Below are positions 16,856 through 24,692 of a stretch of DNA of 32,588 bases, piece after piece. Source of the DNA: Candidatus Delongbacteria bacterium (GTDB lineage: Bacteria; Delongbacteria; UBA4055). Position numbers and translations under genes: made by a program. The stretch spans positions 1 through 32,588 of the forward strand of contig JAQICF010000004.1 of NCBI GenBank assembly GCA_027858795.1, written 5' to 3'. Position 1 is the first letter of the stretch. Each line of letters opens with the position of its first letter. The notes beneath the pieces were generated by a model that searched no databases, had not been told where the DNA came from, and worked only from the letters and a program-made list of their open reading frames with translations.

Positions 16856-17539
16856 TTACTGAAAATAATATGTTAGTAATACAATAAAAAGTAAACTTGG
16901 TATCATATTCAATATCTTCAACTTTTTTATCTCAAGTATATTGATACCTAGTCCAATAAGAATAATACCTCCTACTGCAGATAATTCCATTATCATTATC
17001 TCTGTAAAGAATCCTTCCAGTAGGCTTGCAAACAATGTCAGTCCGCCTTGATAGATAAGCATCGGTATAACAGACAGCATCACTCCAAATCCTAAGGAAG
17101 CTGATAAAGCGATCGATGCAAAGCCATCCATTAATGATTTTGTAAGTAGAAGATCAGATACTCCACCAAGTCCTTCCTCTATAGCTCCTAATATTGTCAT
17201 CGATCCCATACAGAATAACATAAAAGCTGTAACAAATCCTTCTGTGAACTTATCGTTCTTTGATCTTGTCTTTGACTTTATCTTCTCACTTAATTTGTTG
17301 ACTTTATCTTCTATGTTTAATAATTCACCAGTAATCGATCCTAAAACAATGCTGAATATTATTAGCAGAATATTATTTGTTTTCAATGCCATCGAAAAAC
17401 CCAGAAATAAAGTAAAAAGCCCAATTCCCTGAAATACTGTCGTTGTAATTCTTTTAGGTAATCTGGAATGAATGATCAGACCGATCACGCTCCCAACTAT
17501 CACCGCACCTACATTAACAAGAGTTCCTTGCATTATCAT
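16856..17539 (-). CDS. DUF554-family membrane protein
   Basis: This 227-residue protein has six to seven hydrophobic segments and the DUF554 pattern: N-terminal GTLVNVGAVIVGSVIGLII, a central FVTAFMLFCMGSMTILGAIEEGLGG and a C-terminal GGIILIGLGINILEIKK. The family is inner-membrane and of unknown, probably transport-like, function. Start at 17539 or, two codons later, at 17533; neither has a good ribosome site. It ends before the shared terminator. Confidence 0.85.
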   Translation of the reverse strand: MIMQGTLVNVGAVIVGSVIGLIIHSRLPKRITTTVFQGIGLFTLFLGFSMALKTNNILLIIFSIVLGSITGELLNIEDKVNKLSEKIKSKTRSKNDKFTEGFVTAFMLFCMGSMTILGAIEEGLGGVSDLLLTKSLMDGFASIALSASLGFGVMLSVIPMLIYQGGLTLFASLLEGFFTEIMIMELSAVGGIILIGLGINILEIKKLKILNMIPSLLFIVLLTYYFQ

Positions 17540-17594
17540 ATAATTCGAACCTAAATTTCATTTTAGTAACTTATAAGAAGAATTAAACCTTGGT

Positions 17595-17846
17595 TTATTT
17601 TAATAACATATATGAATCAATGTCGATCTCGTTGTGTCTTGCCTGATAGTATTCTTTGGCATCTTCAATTGCTTTATTATAAATTATCTCAGCAAATTCT
17701 TGTTCAATATGATCATACAAAGAACTTGCTCCAAGATTTCCAATTTCAACATCCAATTCATTCTTGCAAAATTCTAGAAGACTAACTACAAACTCTGTTT
17801 TTTTCTTTTCTGAAATATTTAGATCAAATCTATCTTTAGTAACCAT
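17595..17846 (-). CDS. DUF2164-family small protein
   Basis: This 83-residue protein matches the DUF2164 pattern: a short N-terminal strand, LEFCKNELDVEIGNLGASSLYDHI, then IYNKAIEDAKEYYQARHNEIDIDSY. The family is cytosolic and of unknown role. It starts one base after the stop codon of the upstream exported-protein gene, so the two are probably translationally coupled. Confidence 0.75.
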   Translation of the reverse strand: MVTKDRFDLNISEKKKTEFVVSLLEFCKNELDVEIGNLGASSLYDHIEQEFAEIIYNKAIEDAKEYYQARHNEIDIDSYMLLK

Positions 17847-17847
17847 A

Positions 17848-18345
17848 TTATTTTTTCTTTTCCATAATTTTTGCTGAATTTTCTTTTATCATGTTCCAAT
17901 CAAATCCTTCAGCTAGTTTTAATGCTTCTTCAGGTTTCATTTTTTCATAACTGAACATCAAAAAGCCACCATCAGTTTCATTTTTTCCCAGATCTATAAT
18001 TATAGCACCGACTTTTTCTATTTTGTCAAATGCTAAGTGAACGTTCATTCCGTTTATTTTTTTTGTTTCATAGTTACCTTCAGATGTTTCAACATCCATT
18101 TGCGGCATTTGGCCGGAGATTATTGTATTTGTACCAATTAACACAGTAACAAGGAACTCTTTATCGCCGTTAGTGTATTCTCTCACCGCATTGATCATTT
18201 TCATACCACCCATATCCATGCTTATACCTTCGGCTTCTTCTGCTTCCCAGCCTTTGATATCGACCATTCCTTTCTTCAACGCGTCTGACTGATCAGCAAA
18301 GATCATACTTACAAGCATAATCACTAAAATCATTATTCTTTTCAT
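17848..18345 (-). CDS. Exported protein of unknown function
   Basis: No family recognised. The start at 18345 is chosen because GGAG lies eight bases upstream and a signal peptide follows (MKRIMILVIMLVSMIFA); an in-frame ATG at 18384 would place a palindrome inside the coding region. The mature ~148 residues are methionine-rich early on (ISMDMGGMKMINAV) and then alternate strands and helices (FLVTVLIGTNTIISGQM, EKVGAIIIDLG, GFLMFSYEKMKPEEALKLAEGFDW). A periplasmic location is likely. It is coupled to the DUF2164 gene downstream. Confidence 0.7.
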   Translation of the reverse strand: MKRIMILVIMLVSMIFADQSDALKKGMVDIKGWEAEEAEGISMDMGGMKMINAVREYTNGDKEFLVTVLIGTNTIISGQMPQMDVETSEGNYETKKINGMNVHLAFDKIEKVGAIIIDLGKNETDGGFLMFSYEKMKPEEALKLAEGFDWNMIKENSAKIMEKKK

Positions 18346-18378
18346 TTTAAATTCTCCATTATCAATTATTATTTTTCT

Positions 18379-18406
18379 TGTCATGCTGAATTTATTTCAG
18401 TATCTA
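18379..18406. repeat. Short palindromic repeat of the GTCATGCTGAA type
   Basis: ATGCTGAA (18383-18390) pairs with TTCAGTAT (18396-18403) with one G-T pair, preceded by GTC. Palindromes of this form occur between genes in many bacterial genomes. It overlaps the stop codon of the GNAT gene. Confidence 0.5.
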
Positions 18407-18952
18407 TTTTTTATCAATTAATTTTCTAAACTCATCATCCAGGATATCCATGTACACATCATCATACTCTTTTCCGTTCATATATAAAGAATTTCGTCTT
18501 CTTCCAATTTCCTTAAATCCACATTTTCTATAAGCAGAAATCCCCCTTTCATTAAAAGAGAAAACTTTCAGCATTATATTACGAAGATTAAGATAATCAA
18601 AGCCATAACCCATTAAAAGCTTCATTGCTTCTGATCCATAACCTTTATCCCAAAAGTTCTTATTCCCTATAAAAATACCGATCTCTGCATTTCTCTCTTC
18701 ATGGTTTACTTTATGAAATCCGCAGTTTCCGATCAATGTATCTGATTCTTTATCAATAATAGCATAATTATGTGACCTAGACAGCTTGTCAAGCAATTCC
18801 TTTTCTGTGTGAAGAGCGATCACACTCCCGGAATTGCCAAGGTTGCTTGTTATTTCAAGATCGTTCATCCATTCAGTATATTGCTCATGATCGTCAATAT
18901 TCATTGGAGAAAGATAGCATTTTTCTCCAACTAATTTTTTAAAATATCTCAT
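18404..18952 (-). CDS. GNAT-family N-acetyltransferase
   Basis: The 182 residues match the RimJ/SpeG-like GNAT group: N-terminal LSPMNIDDHEQYTEWMND, the acetyl-CoA loop region EIGIFIGNKNFWDKGYGSEAMKLL, and C-terminal LRNIMLKVFSFNERGISAYRKCGFKEIGRRR. It transfers acetyl from acetyl-CoA to an amine, either a protein N-terminus, a polyamine or a small molecule; which one is not visible. Cytosolic. The gene ends at a palindrome and lies downstream of a large inverted repeat that separates it from the SEFIR gene. Confidence 0.85.
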   Translation of the reverse strand: MRYFKKLVGEKCYLSPMNIDDHEQYTEWMNDLEITSNLGNSGSVIALHTEKELLDKLSRSHNYAIIDKESDTLIGNCGFHKVNHEERNAEIGIFIGNKNFWDKGYGSEAMKLLMGYGFDYLNLRNIMLKVFSFNERGISAYRKCGFKEIGRRRNSLYMNGKEYDDVYMDILDDEFRKLIDKK

Positions 18953-19010
18953 AACAAACCTACTTTTTATTTTTAGATATAAGACTGATTAAAAACGAGT
19001 AGTTCAAGGA

Positions 19011-19070
19011 ATTATTTTATTTTGTGATTGAGTTTAGCTAACCTAAACGACATGATCAAAATAAAATAAT
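19011..19070. repeat. 60 bp inverted repeat between the SEFIR and GNAT genes
   Basis: Outer arms of 14 bases (19011-19024 and 19057-19070) are perfectly complementary and AT-rich. An inner 6 bp stem, GTTTAG/CTAAAC (19032-19037, 19043-19048), has a CTAAC loop. There is no GC-rich stem with a T-tract, so this is not a standard terminator. The rest of the 18953-19100 gap shows nothing. Confidence 0.7.
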
Positions 19071-19100
19071 GACGATGGAATACGAAGTTTTTCATCAGGT

Positions 19101-20516
19101 CTATGGCATTGTGCACATGTCTCTGAAGTTAAGAAGAGCATACGGATCAATCCTGAAATCTCCCCATTCAGGAACATATATCTCCTCTTCATCCATTGAC
19201 TCAAGAACAGCCTCCAATTCCATTTTTTTAACAACCCCTAGTATTTTTTTGATCGTATCAAAATAGTGTCTCGATTCACATCTAGAGAAAATATCGAACG
19301 GTCTATCTGGAAAATTCATAAGAACAAGTGACTCAGGGAACCATCCTTGTTCATGACCAAATCTTAGAGATTGAACACAATTTACCAGATATAAGATAAA
19401 ATCAGTTTGAAGCAACTCATTGAATGTAACATAGTCTGATCTTGAGTGTTTCATTAATATATCTGCATGAAGTGACTTCCTTCCAAGTTTAAGTCTCTCA
19501 TTTCTATACTCAAAACTGCTGAGATGATTATGGAATATCTCAAATCCTTGAAGCTGCTCAAGACCATTATTGTCTTTTTTGATATAATATCTATCCTGAA
19601 TAAGATCAACGATAAGATCATACCTGTCATGTTTCATAAGAGCTGCAATACAATATAAGAACAACTCATGTATGAAAAACTTAAAAATATCTAATCCGCA
19701 TTTATGCTTATATTCATAATCTTCAGGAAATACAAGATATTTGGTCAGCGTCTGAAAGAAATCATGCATTCTTTTACCAATAAAATCATCGAACATGTAC
19801 TGCCCGATCATATATACAAGTTCAACAAACTCGTTCTTATAAATAAAATATTCATCTCCTGAGCTGAATATCTTTTCATCGTATTCTTCATCTCCCTCTT
19901 CCAGATCGATCCTGAATTTTTCAAGGTTAGTTGAAAATACATTTAAATACTCTGTTACTAGACCGATTGCATTAGGCCTACCCTCTTTAATAGCCTTTTT
20001 TGCAGAAGTATAAAGATCAGTTGTTTCCAGAGAGAATTTTTCATCTTCACTGAAGCTTATAGATTCACCAAAATTTGGTTTAATATAGACCGGTCTGTCA
20101 TGTACCCATCTTAGAAGTTTTTCAAAATTCTTACTATATGTATCATCATTTGATAGGTCAATGTATGATCTTAGTTTATAAAAATCTGGTATATACGGAT
20201 TTCCATCATCATCTTTTTCAGAGAAAACGACTATGAATTTATCATTATTTATCTTCTCGAATAATTCTTTAGTAATGATCTGCGCACCTTCATCAGTCAA
20301 ATATCTCTTGCTGCAGATGATCAACACTTTATCAGTATCAATATCGGTTATTGAATCCTCTAAAAATTCTTTTGCATTCTCACCTTCTTTTAGATCATAT
20401 TTATCAAAGATCACATCAACATTAGAATCAACAAGCTTTTCCGCTAGAGTTTCCACCCAGTCATCTTGTTTAGGTGTTTCCCAGTTGTATGAAATAAAAA
20501 CTTTTGGTCTTATCAT
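19101..20516 (-). CDS. SEFIR/TIR-domain protein, candidate single-gene defence protein
   Basis: Residues 1-~150 form a SEFIR/TIR-like domain: PKVFISYNWETPKQDDWV, LVDSNVDVIFDKYDLKEG, DTDKVLIICSKRYL and a following glutamate-rich helix (ITKELFEKIND-like). The W-E-T-P-x-H/Q-D-x-W pattern is typical of bacterial SEFIR domains. The ~320-residue C-terminal part is helical and not recognised; it is rich in aromatic residues (FFIHELFLYCIAALM) and probably senses the trigger. Stand-alone SEFIR proteins have been shown to protect some bacteria from phage, probably by NAD depletion. AGGAG lies before the ATG, with a near-consensus promoter just upstream. The gene is monocistronic. Confidence 0.75.
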   Translation of the reverse strand: MIRPKVFISYNWETPKQDDWVETLAEKLVDSNVDVIFDKYDLKEGENAKEFLEDSITDIDTDKVLIICSKRYLTDEGAQIITKELFEKINNDKFIVVFSEKDDDGNPYIPDFYKLRSYIDLSNDDTYSKNFEKLLRWVHDRPVYIKPNFGESISFSEDEKFSLETTDLYTSAKKAIKEGRPNAIGLVTEYLNVFSTNLEKFRIDLEEGDEEYDEKIFSSGDEYFIYKNEFVELVYMIGQYMFDDFIGKRMHDFFQTLTKYLVFPEDYEYKHKCGLDIFKFFIHELFLYCIAALMKHDRYDLIVDLIQDRYYIKKDNNGLEQLQGFEIFHNHLSSFEYRNERLKLGRKSLHADILMKHSRSDYVTFNELLQTDFILYLVNCVQSLRFGHEQGWFPESLVLMNFPDRPFDIFSRCESRHYFDTIKKILGVVKKMELEAVLESMDEEEIYVPEWGDFRIDPYALLNFRDMCTMP

Positions 20517-20555
20517 AAATTATTCTCCTGATTTTGGTCTTTTTCTATGCTTATA

Positions 20556-20584
20556 AATATAAGTATAAGATACGATCATATCAA
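20556..20584 (-). promoter_or_regulatory. Promoter of the SEFIR gene
   Basis: On the minus strand, TTGATA (20584-20579), exactly 17 bases, TATATT (20561-20556), 40 bases before the start codon. Both boxes match consensus at five of six bases. Confidence 0.7.
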
Positions 20585-20651
20585 GGAACAGTAAACGATA
20601 TTATTAATATTGGATGAATTAATAAAATCTTTCATATTTTTTCACCTATTT

Positions 20652-21734
20652 CTAATACCAAACCGCACCGATACCGATACTGATCAGCATTGGTGTGTCA
20701 TCTGTTTCCGGAAGGAAAAAGCCATTAATTGAAAAATGTGCTTCCTGGGCAAGTTTCTCTGAATAATCTCCGAAATTACCCCAGTCTATGGTCCACTGAA
20801 TACCAGCAGCATTAAAAGTACTGGTAGGATCTTCAGTATAATATTTACCCTCAACTTCAACGGTACTCTTGGAAATAGTAAAGTTCGGTTTCCAATAAAC
20901 TCCAAGCATTATACCTTTCCAGTCTGCGTTAGTCCAATATTTACCAAGACCGAAGGTATACCCTACATTTGTTGAAATTTCATAAGTTAAAATTTCAATA
21001 TTATTTTCTATGTCATTTATATCAATACTACCTGCAGTCATGTTAAAAGAACCCATTACAGCTGTAGAAAAAGCATTCCAGTTATTCTTACCTTCAGAGT
21101 AACTTGGAGGAGAAAGAAATTTAAAAGCCCAAGCATACGCAAAACCAAATCCATTCATTGTAAAATCAGTTTCTGATCCTGTTCCCAGATCCATACCCAT
21201 ACTTGCATAAGTATAATTAATTGACATACTTTTCTGCTTTAAAACTCCTCCATCTTCAATCCAGCATCTTCTTTGTGCATCCGACTCTAAAGTTTGATAA
21301 TAATCAACACTGATCTCTCCAGTTTTTTTATCAAGATCAACTGTTGGCTTATTACCAGCATTTTCTTGCTGAATTTCTTCTATAAATTCTTCCTCTTTGG
21401 GATTTGCCGGTTTAACTTCAGTCTCTTTTTTTTCAGTTTTATTTGATTTTTTAAAACTCTCAAGCATTGATTCTTTTTCATTTTCTGTCAACGGTTTAGC
21501 CGGTTCGTCATTTTTTTCAAAAACGATCTCTTTTATTGAGTCCCAGGTTATAATTCGTTTATTATTATCTTCATCAATAACTTCTGCATATTTCCCTATC
21601 TCATACTTTTCAACAGTACATTTGAGAGTATCACCGTTCTTGTAATAAATTGTAGCTTTCTCCAGAGAAAAAGCCATAAATACAAATAAAAACAATATTG
21701 CAACAAAACAACTTTTAAATTGTAGAGTATTCAT
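20652..21734 (-). CDS. Exported outer-membrane beta-barrel protein of unknown function
   Basis: GAGAGGAAAG precedes the ATG. A signal peptide (MNTLQFKSCFVAILFLFVFMAFS) is followed by a small beta domain (IYYKNGDTLKCTVEKYEIGKYAEVI...ITWDSIKEIVF), of the type often found at the N-terminus of exported proteins in FCB bacteria, and a charged lysine/glutamate linker (residues ~75-130). The C-terminal ~215 residues are amphipathic strands rich in aromatic residues (MSINYTYASMGMDLG, GFAYAWAFKFL, WKPNFTISK) ending in GIGAVWY, an aromatic terminus like that of barrel proteins. No specific role can be given. It is divergent from the Nudix gene. Confidence 0.7.
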   Translation of the reverse strand: MNTLQFKSCFVAILFLFVFMAFSLEKATIYYKNGDTLKCTVEKYEIGKYAEVIDEDNNKRIITWDSIKEIVFEKNDEPAKPLTENEKESMLESFKKSNKTEKKETEVKPANPKEEEFIEEIQQENAGNKPTVDLDKKTGEISVDYYQTLESDAQRRCWIEDGGVLKQKSMSINYTYASMGMDLGTGSETDFTMNGFGFAYAWAFKFLSPPSYSEGKNNWNAFSTAVMGSFNMTAGSIDINDIENNIEILTYEISTNVGYTFGLGKYWTNADWKGIMLGVYWKPNFTISKSTVEVEGKYYTEDPTSTFNAAGIQWTIDWGNFGDYSEKLAQEAHFSINGFFLPETDDTPMLISIGIGAVWY

Positions 21735-21786
21735 ACTTTCCTCTCATTATATATTTTAATTTCTGTGATAGTAATCTATTATAAAT

Positions 21787-21829
21787 TAATGAATTGTCAA
21801 GCAGAATTATGGGATAATAAATTTATTTG
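21787..21829. other. Divergent control region with a TTGTCAA/TTGACAA inverted repeat
   Basis: The 21735-21886 gap separates divergent genes. Inverted TTGTCAA and TTGACAA lie about 26 bases apart and contain -35-like boxes on both strands. No spacing gives a convincing -10, so the promoters stay unassigned. Confidence 0.35.
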
Positions 21830-21886
21830 ACAAATCTTCCTTCTCTTCCCATCTTCCTGTAAAATAATCTTGAGAGAGTGTACCAA

Positions 21887-22420
21887 ATGAAAATATTAAA
21901 GAAAGAAAAAGTTTTCTCCGGAAAATATTCTGATATGAGCATTACTCATTTTGAGGATAAATTCGGAAATAAGAAAGCCTGGGAGTTTCTGGAAAGAACA
22001 AATGATACTGAAGCGGTAGTAATAAATGCATTTCATAAAGATAAAGTTATCCTTGTTAAGCAGTTCAGATTCCCTATAGATATGTTTTTAATTGAATTTC
22101 CCGCCGGTTTGATAGATAAAGGTGAGACTCCGGAAAGTACAGCAGTCAGAGAATTACTTGAAGAGACGGGCTATGAAGGAATAGTAACAGCTATCTCCCC
22201 TCCTCTCTGCACTTCTGCAGGTATCACAGGAGAATTTATATATCTCGTTGATATGGAAATAACTTCTGAGAGAGGAAAACAGATCCTCGATGAAACTGAA
22301 GAGATTGAGGTACTTGAATTTGATAAAAAAGATTTAAAGAAACAATTACTCGATTATATAGAAAAACATCCTGATACGGCAATTGACAGCAAAGTCTGGG
22401 CAACATATTTTGAGAAGTGA
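21887..22420 (+). CDS. Nudix hydrolase, ADP-ribose pyrophosphatase type
   Basis: The complete Nudix box G-x5-E-x7-RE-x2-EE-x-G is present (G74 to G95: GLIDKGETPESTAV then RELLEETGY). The preceding VILVKQFRFPIDMFLIEFPAG is typical of the ADP-ribose pyrophosphatase group (NudF-like). It hydrolyses nucleoside diphosphate derivatives such as ADP-ribose with Mg2+. The ATG at 21887 is preferred over a GTG at 21878 because GAGAG is then suitably spaced. The gene is convergent with the variable FGE gene, with one base between the two stop codons. Confidence 0.88.
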   Translation: MKILKKEKVFSGKYSDMSITHFEDKFGNKKAWEFLERTNDTEAVVINAFHKDKVILVKQFRFPIDMFLIEFPAGLIDKGETPESTAVRELLEETGYEGIVTAISPPLCTSAGITGEFIYLVDMEITSERGKQILDETEEIEVLEFDKKDLKKQLLDYIEKHPDTAIDSKVWATYFEK

Positions 22421-22421
22421 A

Positions 22422-23261
22422 TTAAGGTTGACTAACAACACGAAAGCCGTAGTGGTTGAGACTGCTACTCGGTTTGTTGAAGTCGCGATTAGCAACGCGA
22501 CAATACTTAGCACGGAAGTACCAGCTTCCACCACGAATAACGCGGAATAAACCACTATTTACACCTGTAGGGTTTGTCTGAGAACTACTGCTATAAGCGC
22601 CATACCAATCCCAACACCATTCCCAAACATTACCACTCATGTCATAAATTCCGAGTTCATTTGGTTTCTTATAACCGACTAATTTTGTTGATTTGTTATT
22701 ATTACCTTCATATTCTGCTACTTCGCCGACATCATTACTACCTGAATATTCGTAGTGTGCGGAAGACAAACCACCTCTACTCGCATATTCCCATTCTGCC
22801 TCGGTTGGTAATCTGTAACCACTTGCATTAAAATCACATTGTGTATTATTTCCACTTCCTGAATAACACTTCTTTAAACCATCCATTTCACTCAACTTAT
22901 TACAAAACTCTACTACTTCATACCAATTTACATTTTCCACAGGATTATTATTCCCCTTAAAACGACTCGGATTCTTACCCATTACTACCTTATATTGAGC
23001 TTGTGTAACTTCATATTTACCTATATAAAAATCACTGACTGTTACACTCCTCTTTTGCTGAAAAGTCCCACCTATTACACCTATTAAAGTTAGGTCTATT
23101 GCATTTGATCTAATTTCTTTTGAAAAAGCTAACTCTTTATATCTTATGTTTAGCTCAGAGTCTCTTTGAACCTTGGCATAGTCATTCCATTTCTTTTTAA
23201 ATTCTTCAAGATACTTTTTCTTTAATTCTTCACTTAACTTCGATACATTCATTTTTTCCAT
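22422..23261 (-). CDS. FGE/C-type-lectin-fold protein with DGR-like variable C-terminus (3' half of an interrupted caspase-FGE gene)
   Basis: From the ATG at 23261 this gives 279 residues; the frame is open further upstream to a TAA at 23535-23537 and joins the caspase gene in the same frame. Residues ~55-279 form an FGE-sulfatase/SUMF1 domain: IGKYEVTQAQYKVVMGKNPS, NPVENVNWYEVVEFCNKLSE, GYRLPTEAEWEYASRGG, GIYDMSGNVWEWCWDWYG and RVIRGGSW...CRVANR...YGFRVVSQP. The first catalytic cysteine of true FGE is missing and only the second (YC) remains, so binding rather than formylglycine formation is likely. The last 114 bases look like a DGR variable repeat. Whether it is translated alone (GAG before the ATG), by readthrough, or not at all cannot be told. 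Confidence 0.75.
   Translation of the reverse strand: MEKMNVSKLSEELKKKYLEEFKKKWNDYAKVQRDSELNIRYKELAFSKEIRSNAIDLTLIGVIGGTFQQKRSVTVSDFYIGKYEVTQAQYKVVMGKNPSRFKGNNNPVENVNWYEVVEFCNKLSEMDGLKKCYSGSGNNTQCDFNASGYRLPTEAEWEYASRGGLSSAHYEYSGSNDVGEVAEYEGNNNKSTKLVGYKKPNELGIYDMSGNVWEWCWDWYGAYSSSSQTNPTGVNSGLFRVIRGGSWYFRAKYCRVANRDFNKPSSSLNHYGFRVVSQP
22434..22547 (-). other. Candidate DGR variable repeat (VR)
   Basis: The coding strand frame RGGSW-xxx-AK-x-CRVANR-xxxx-P-xxxxxx-YGFRVV is the standard VR skeleton of FGE-type DGR targets. The candidate variable codons are TAC TTC CGT; TAT; GAC TTC AAC AAA; AGT AGC AGT CTC AAC CAC. All but AAA keep C or T in the third base and can be derived from AAC/AAT by changing adenines only. 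By hand count 56 of 114 bases are G/C, far above the flanks, and all six arginines are CGC or CGT, whereas the paralogue's tail uses mostly AGA. Confidence 0.75.
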
Positions 23262-23537
23262 GTTCTCAATATCTTTCTTAAAATTAGGCTTAAGAGCATC
23301 TAATTCTGCTTGCTTTTTAATCTTTGTTTGTTTTATTTTTAAATATACGGGCTCTAATAAAACTAATATTTTTTGTTTAACTTCAGAATATTTAATTGAA
23401 TTTACTTCGTTTCTTAGATTTTCCAGTTTTTCGTGTTTTGTAAAAATATTTTCTATCTTATCTAATTCACTTATCGTACGATTGTATTTGTTCTTTAATT
23501 CATTGAATACTTTCTCTTTTTCTTTTGCTTCTATTTA
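23262..23537 (-). pseudogene. Linker of the interrupted caspase-FGE gene, with a single in-frame TAA
   Basis: I translated every codon here: the frame is open from the FGE start up to the single TAA at 23535-23537, which ends the caspase half. The ~91 residues are charged and helical (IEAKEKEKVFNELKNKYNRT...), continuing the lysine/glutamate-rich tail before the stop. One base change (for example from AAA, CAA or GAA) would restore a ~747-residue caspase-linker-FGE protein like the neighbouring intact one. Confidence 0.8.
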
Positions 23538-24665
23538 TTTACTTGCTTCCTCTTCCTTTGCTCGTTTTAGATCTTGTTCCTGTTCCATAGCAATTTCCCA
23601 ACTGGCAAGATCAGTATTATCAATTTCTATCTTCTTTCCTTTAATTTCTTTTGGCTTATAAACCGGTAATTGTTCATTCAAATACGAAGTATCTTCGATA
23701 TATTTTTTTATCTTAGCAAGCTCTTCCTCTTCATTGTATTTGAATATAGCTTTTACGTTTTTCTTTTTCCTAGCCTTAACTTCTTTTTCAGCATCATATC
23801 GAAATAACTGAAAAGGTTCGTAGATTATTCCACCTTCAGTCTGATATACAGGATCCATTGGTGGAAGACCTTGAGATTCTGTATAGTCTAAAAGCCTGTT
23901 ATCTGCAAATAAGACAAGATCCTCTATTGTTATAACTCCGTCCTTTGACATATCAATATCCATAACTGAGTTAGGCGAATCATTCAGGTAAGTTAAATAA
24001 TAAGTGAATGCACCTTTACCTTTATCCTTTCTTTCAAAAGATTGTTGTCCTTCGCTTGCAGCGTAAATAGTTTTAACAATAGTTTTACCTGATTTTGAAG
24101 ATGACTTACTATTTCCAATTGATGAATTGACTTTTATCCCTTTCCCAGTATTAAGCTTTGAAGCAATTTTCTTCCCTGCACCCTTTCCTTCTCTTTTAAC
24201 AAAATTCCTGCAGGCATCAACGATCATTACCACTTCAGAAGGATTCTTTTCCTTTAATATCTGTTTTATTTCCTCAACAGAAATACTTCCGTATTTTTCA
24301 GGATTATCAATGTTGCCATCAGCACCAAGTAGGTAATTTTTCCCATCCGAACCACCTATTCCATGTCCTGAAAAAAAGAAAATAACTTCATCACCTTTTT
24401 GTATTCCTCTAGCAAAAGCATTAACATTTGAATAAAGATCAGAAGCTGTCAGCATTTCGCCATAATCAGCATCTTTGATAGCCCAGATATGATCGTCCTC
24501 AAAACCTCCTTGCATTAATAGTTCCTTCATTGCATCAACATCGCCGTGACAGGCTTCCAAAGAAGCGAATGCCTTATAATTTTGAACTCCAACTAACATT
24601 GCAGTCCGCTTTGCGGATAACATTGAAGCTATCATTAAAATTGTGATTAAAATTATTTTCTTCAT
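23535..24665 (-). CDS. Exported caspase-like (C14) peptidase, 5' part of interrupted caspase-FGE gene
   Basis: A signal peptide (MKKIILITILMIASMLSA) precedes a caspase/metacaspase domain at residues ~20-260: TAMLVGVQNYKAF, catalytic His in FFFSGHG (H101) and catalytic Cys in VVMIVDACRN (C152). YAASEGQQSFE and GAFTYYLTYL complete the fold, and a DMSKDGVITIEDL segment resembles an EF-hand-like insert. Residues 300-376 are a charged coiled-coil-like stretch ending KRAKEEEASK. The stop is the only interruption of a frame that continues into the FGE domain. It starts 27 bases after the paralogous caspase-FGE gene, in one operon. The role is unknown; export argues against cytosolic cell suicide. 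Confidence 0.85.
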   Translation of the reverse strand: MKKIILITILMIASMLSAKRTAMLVGVQNYKAFASLEACHGDVDAMKELLMQGGFEDDHIWAIKDADYGEMLTASDLYSNVNAFARGIQKGDEVIFFFSGHGIGGSDGKNYLLGADGNIDNPEKYGSISVEEIKQILKEKNPSEVVMIVDACRNFVKREGKGAGKKIASKLNTGKGIKVNSSIGNSKSSSKSGKTIVKTIYAASEGQQSFERKDKGKGAFTYYLTYLNDSPNSVMDIDMSKDGVITIEDLVLFADNRLLDYTESQGLPPMDPVYQTEGGIIYEPFQLFRYDAEKEVKARKKKNVKAIFKYNEEEELAKIKKYIEDTSYLNEQLPVYKPKEIKGKKIEIDNTDLASWEIAMEQEQDLKRAKEEEASK

Positions 24666-24692
24666 GTTTGATATCTCGTTTTGTTTATAAAA

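Noticed and set aside
23535..23537. TAA read as a sense codon through an alternative genetic code
   Set aside because: Many normal genes here end in TAA (for example fabF and rnc) at conserved lengths.
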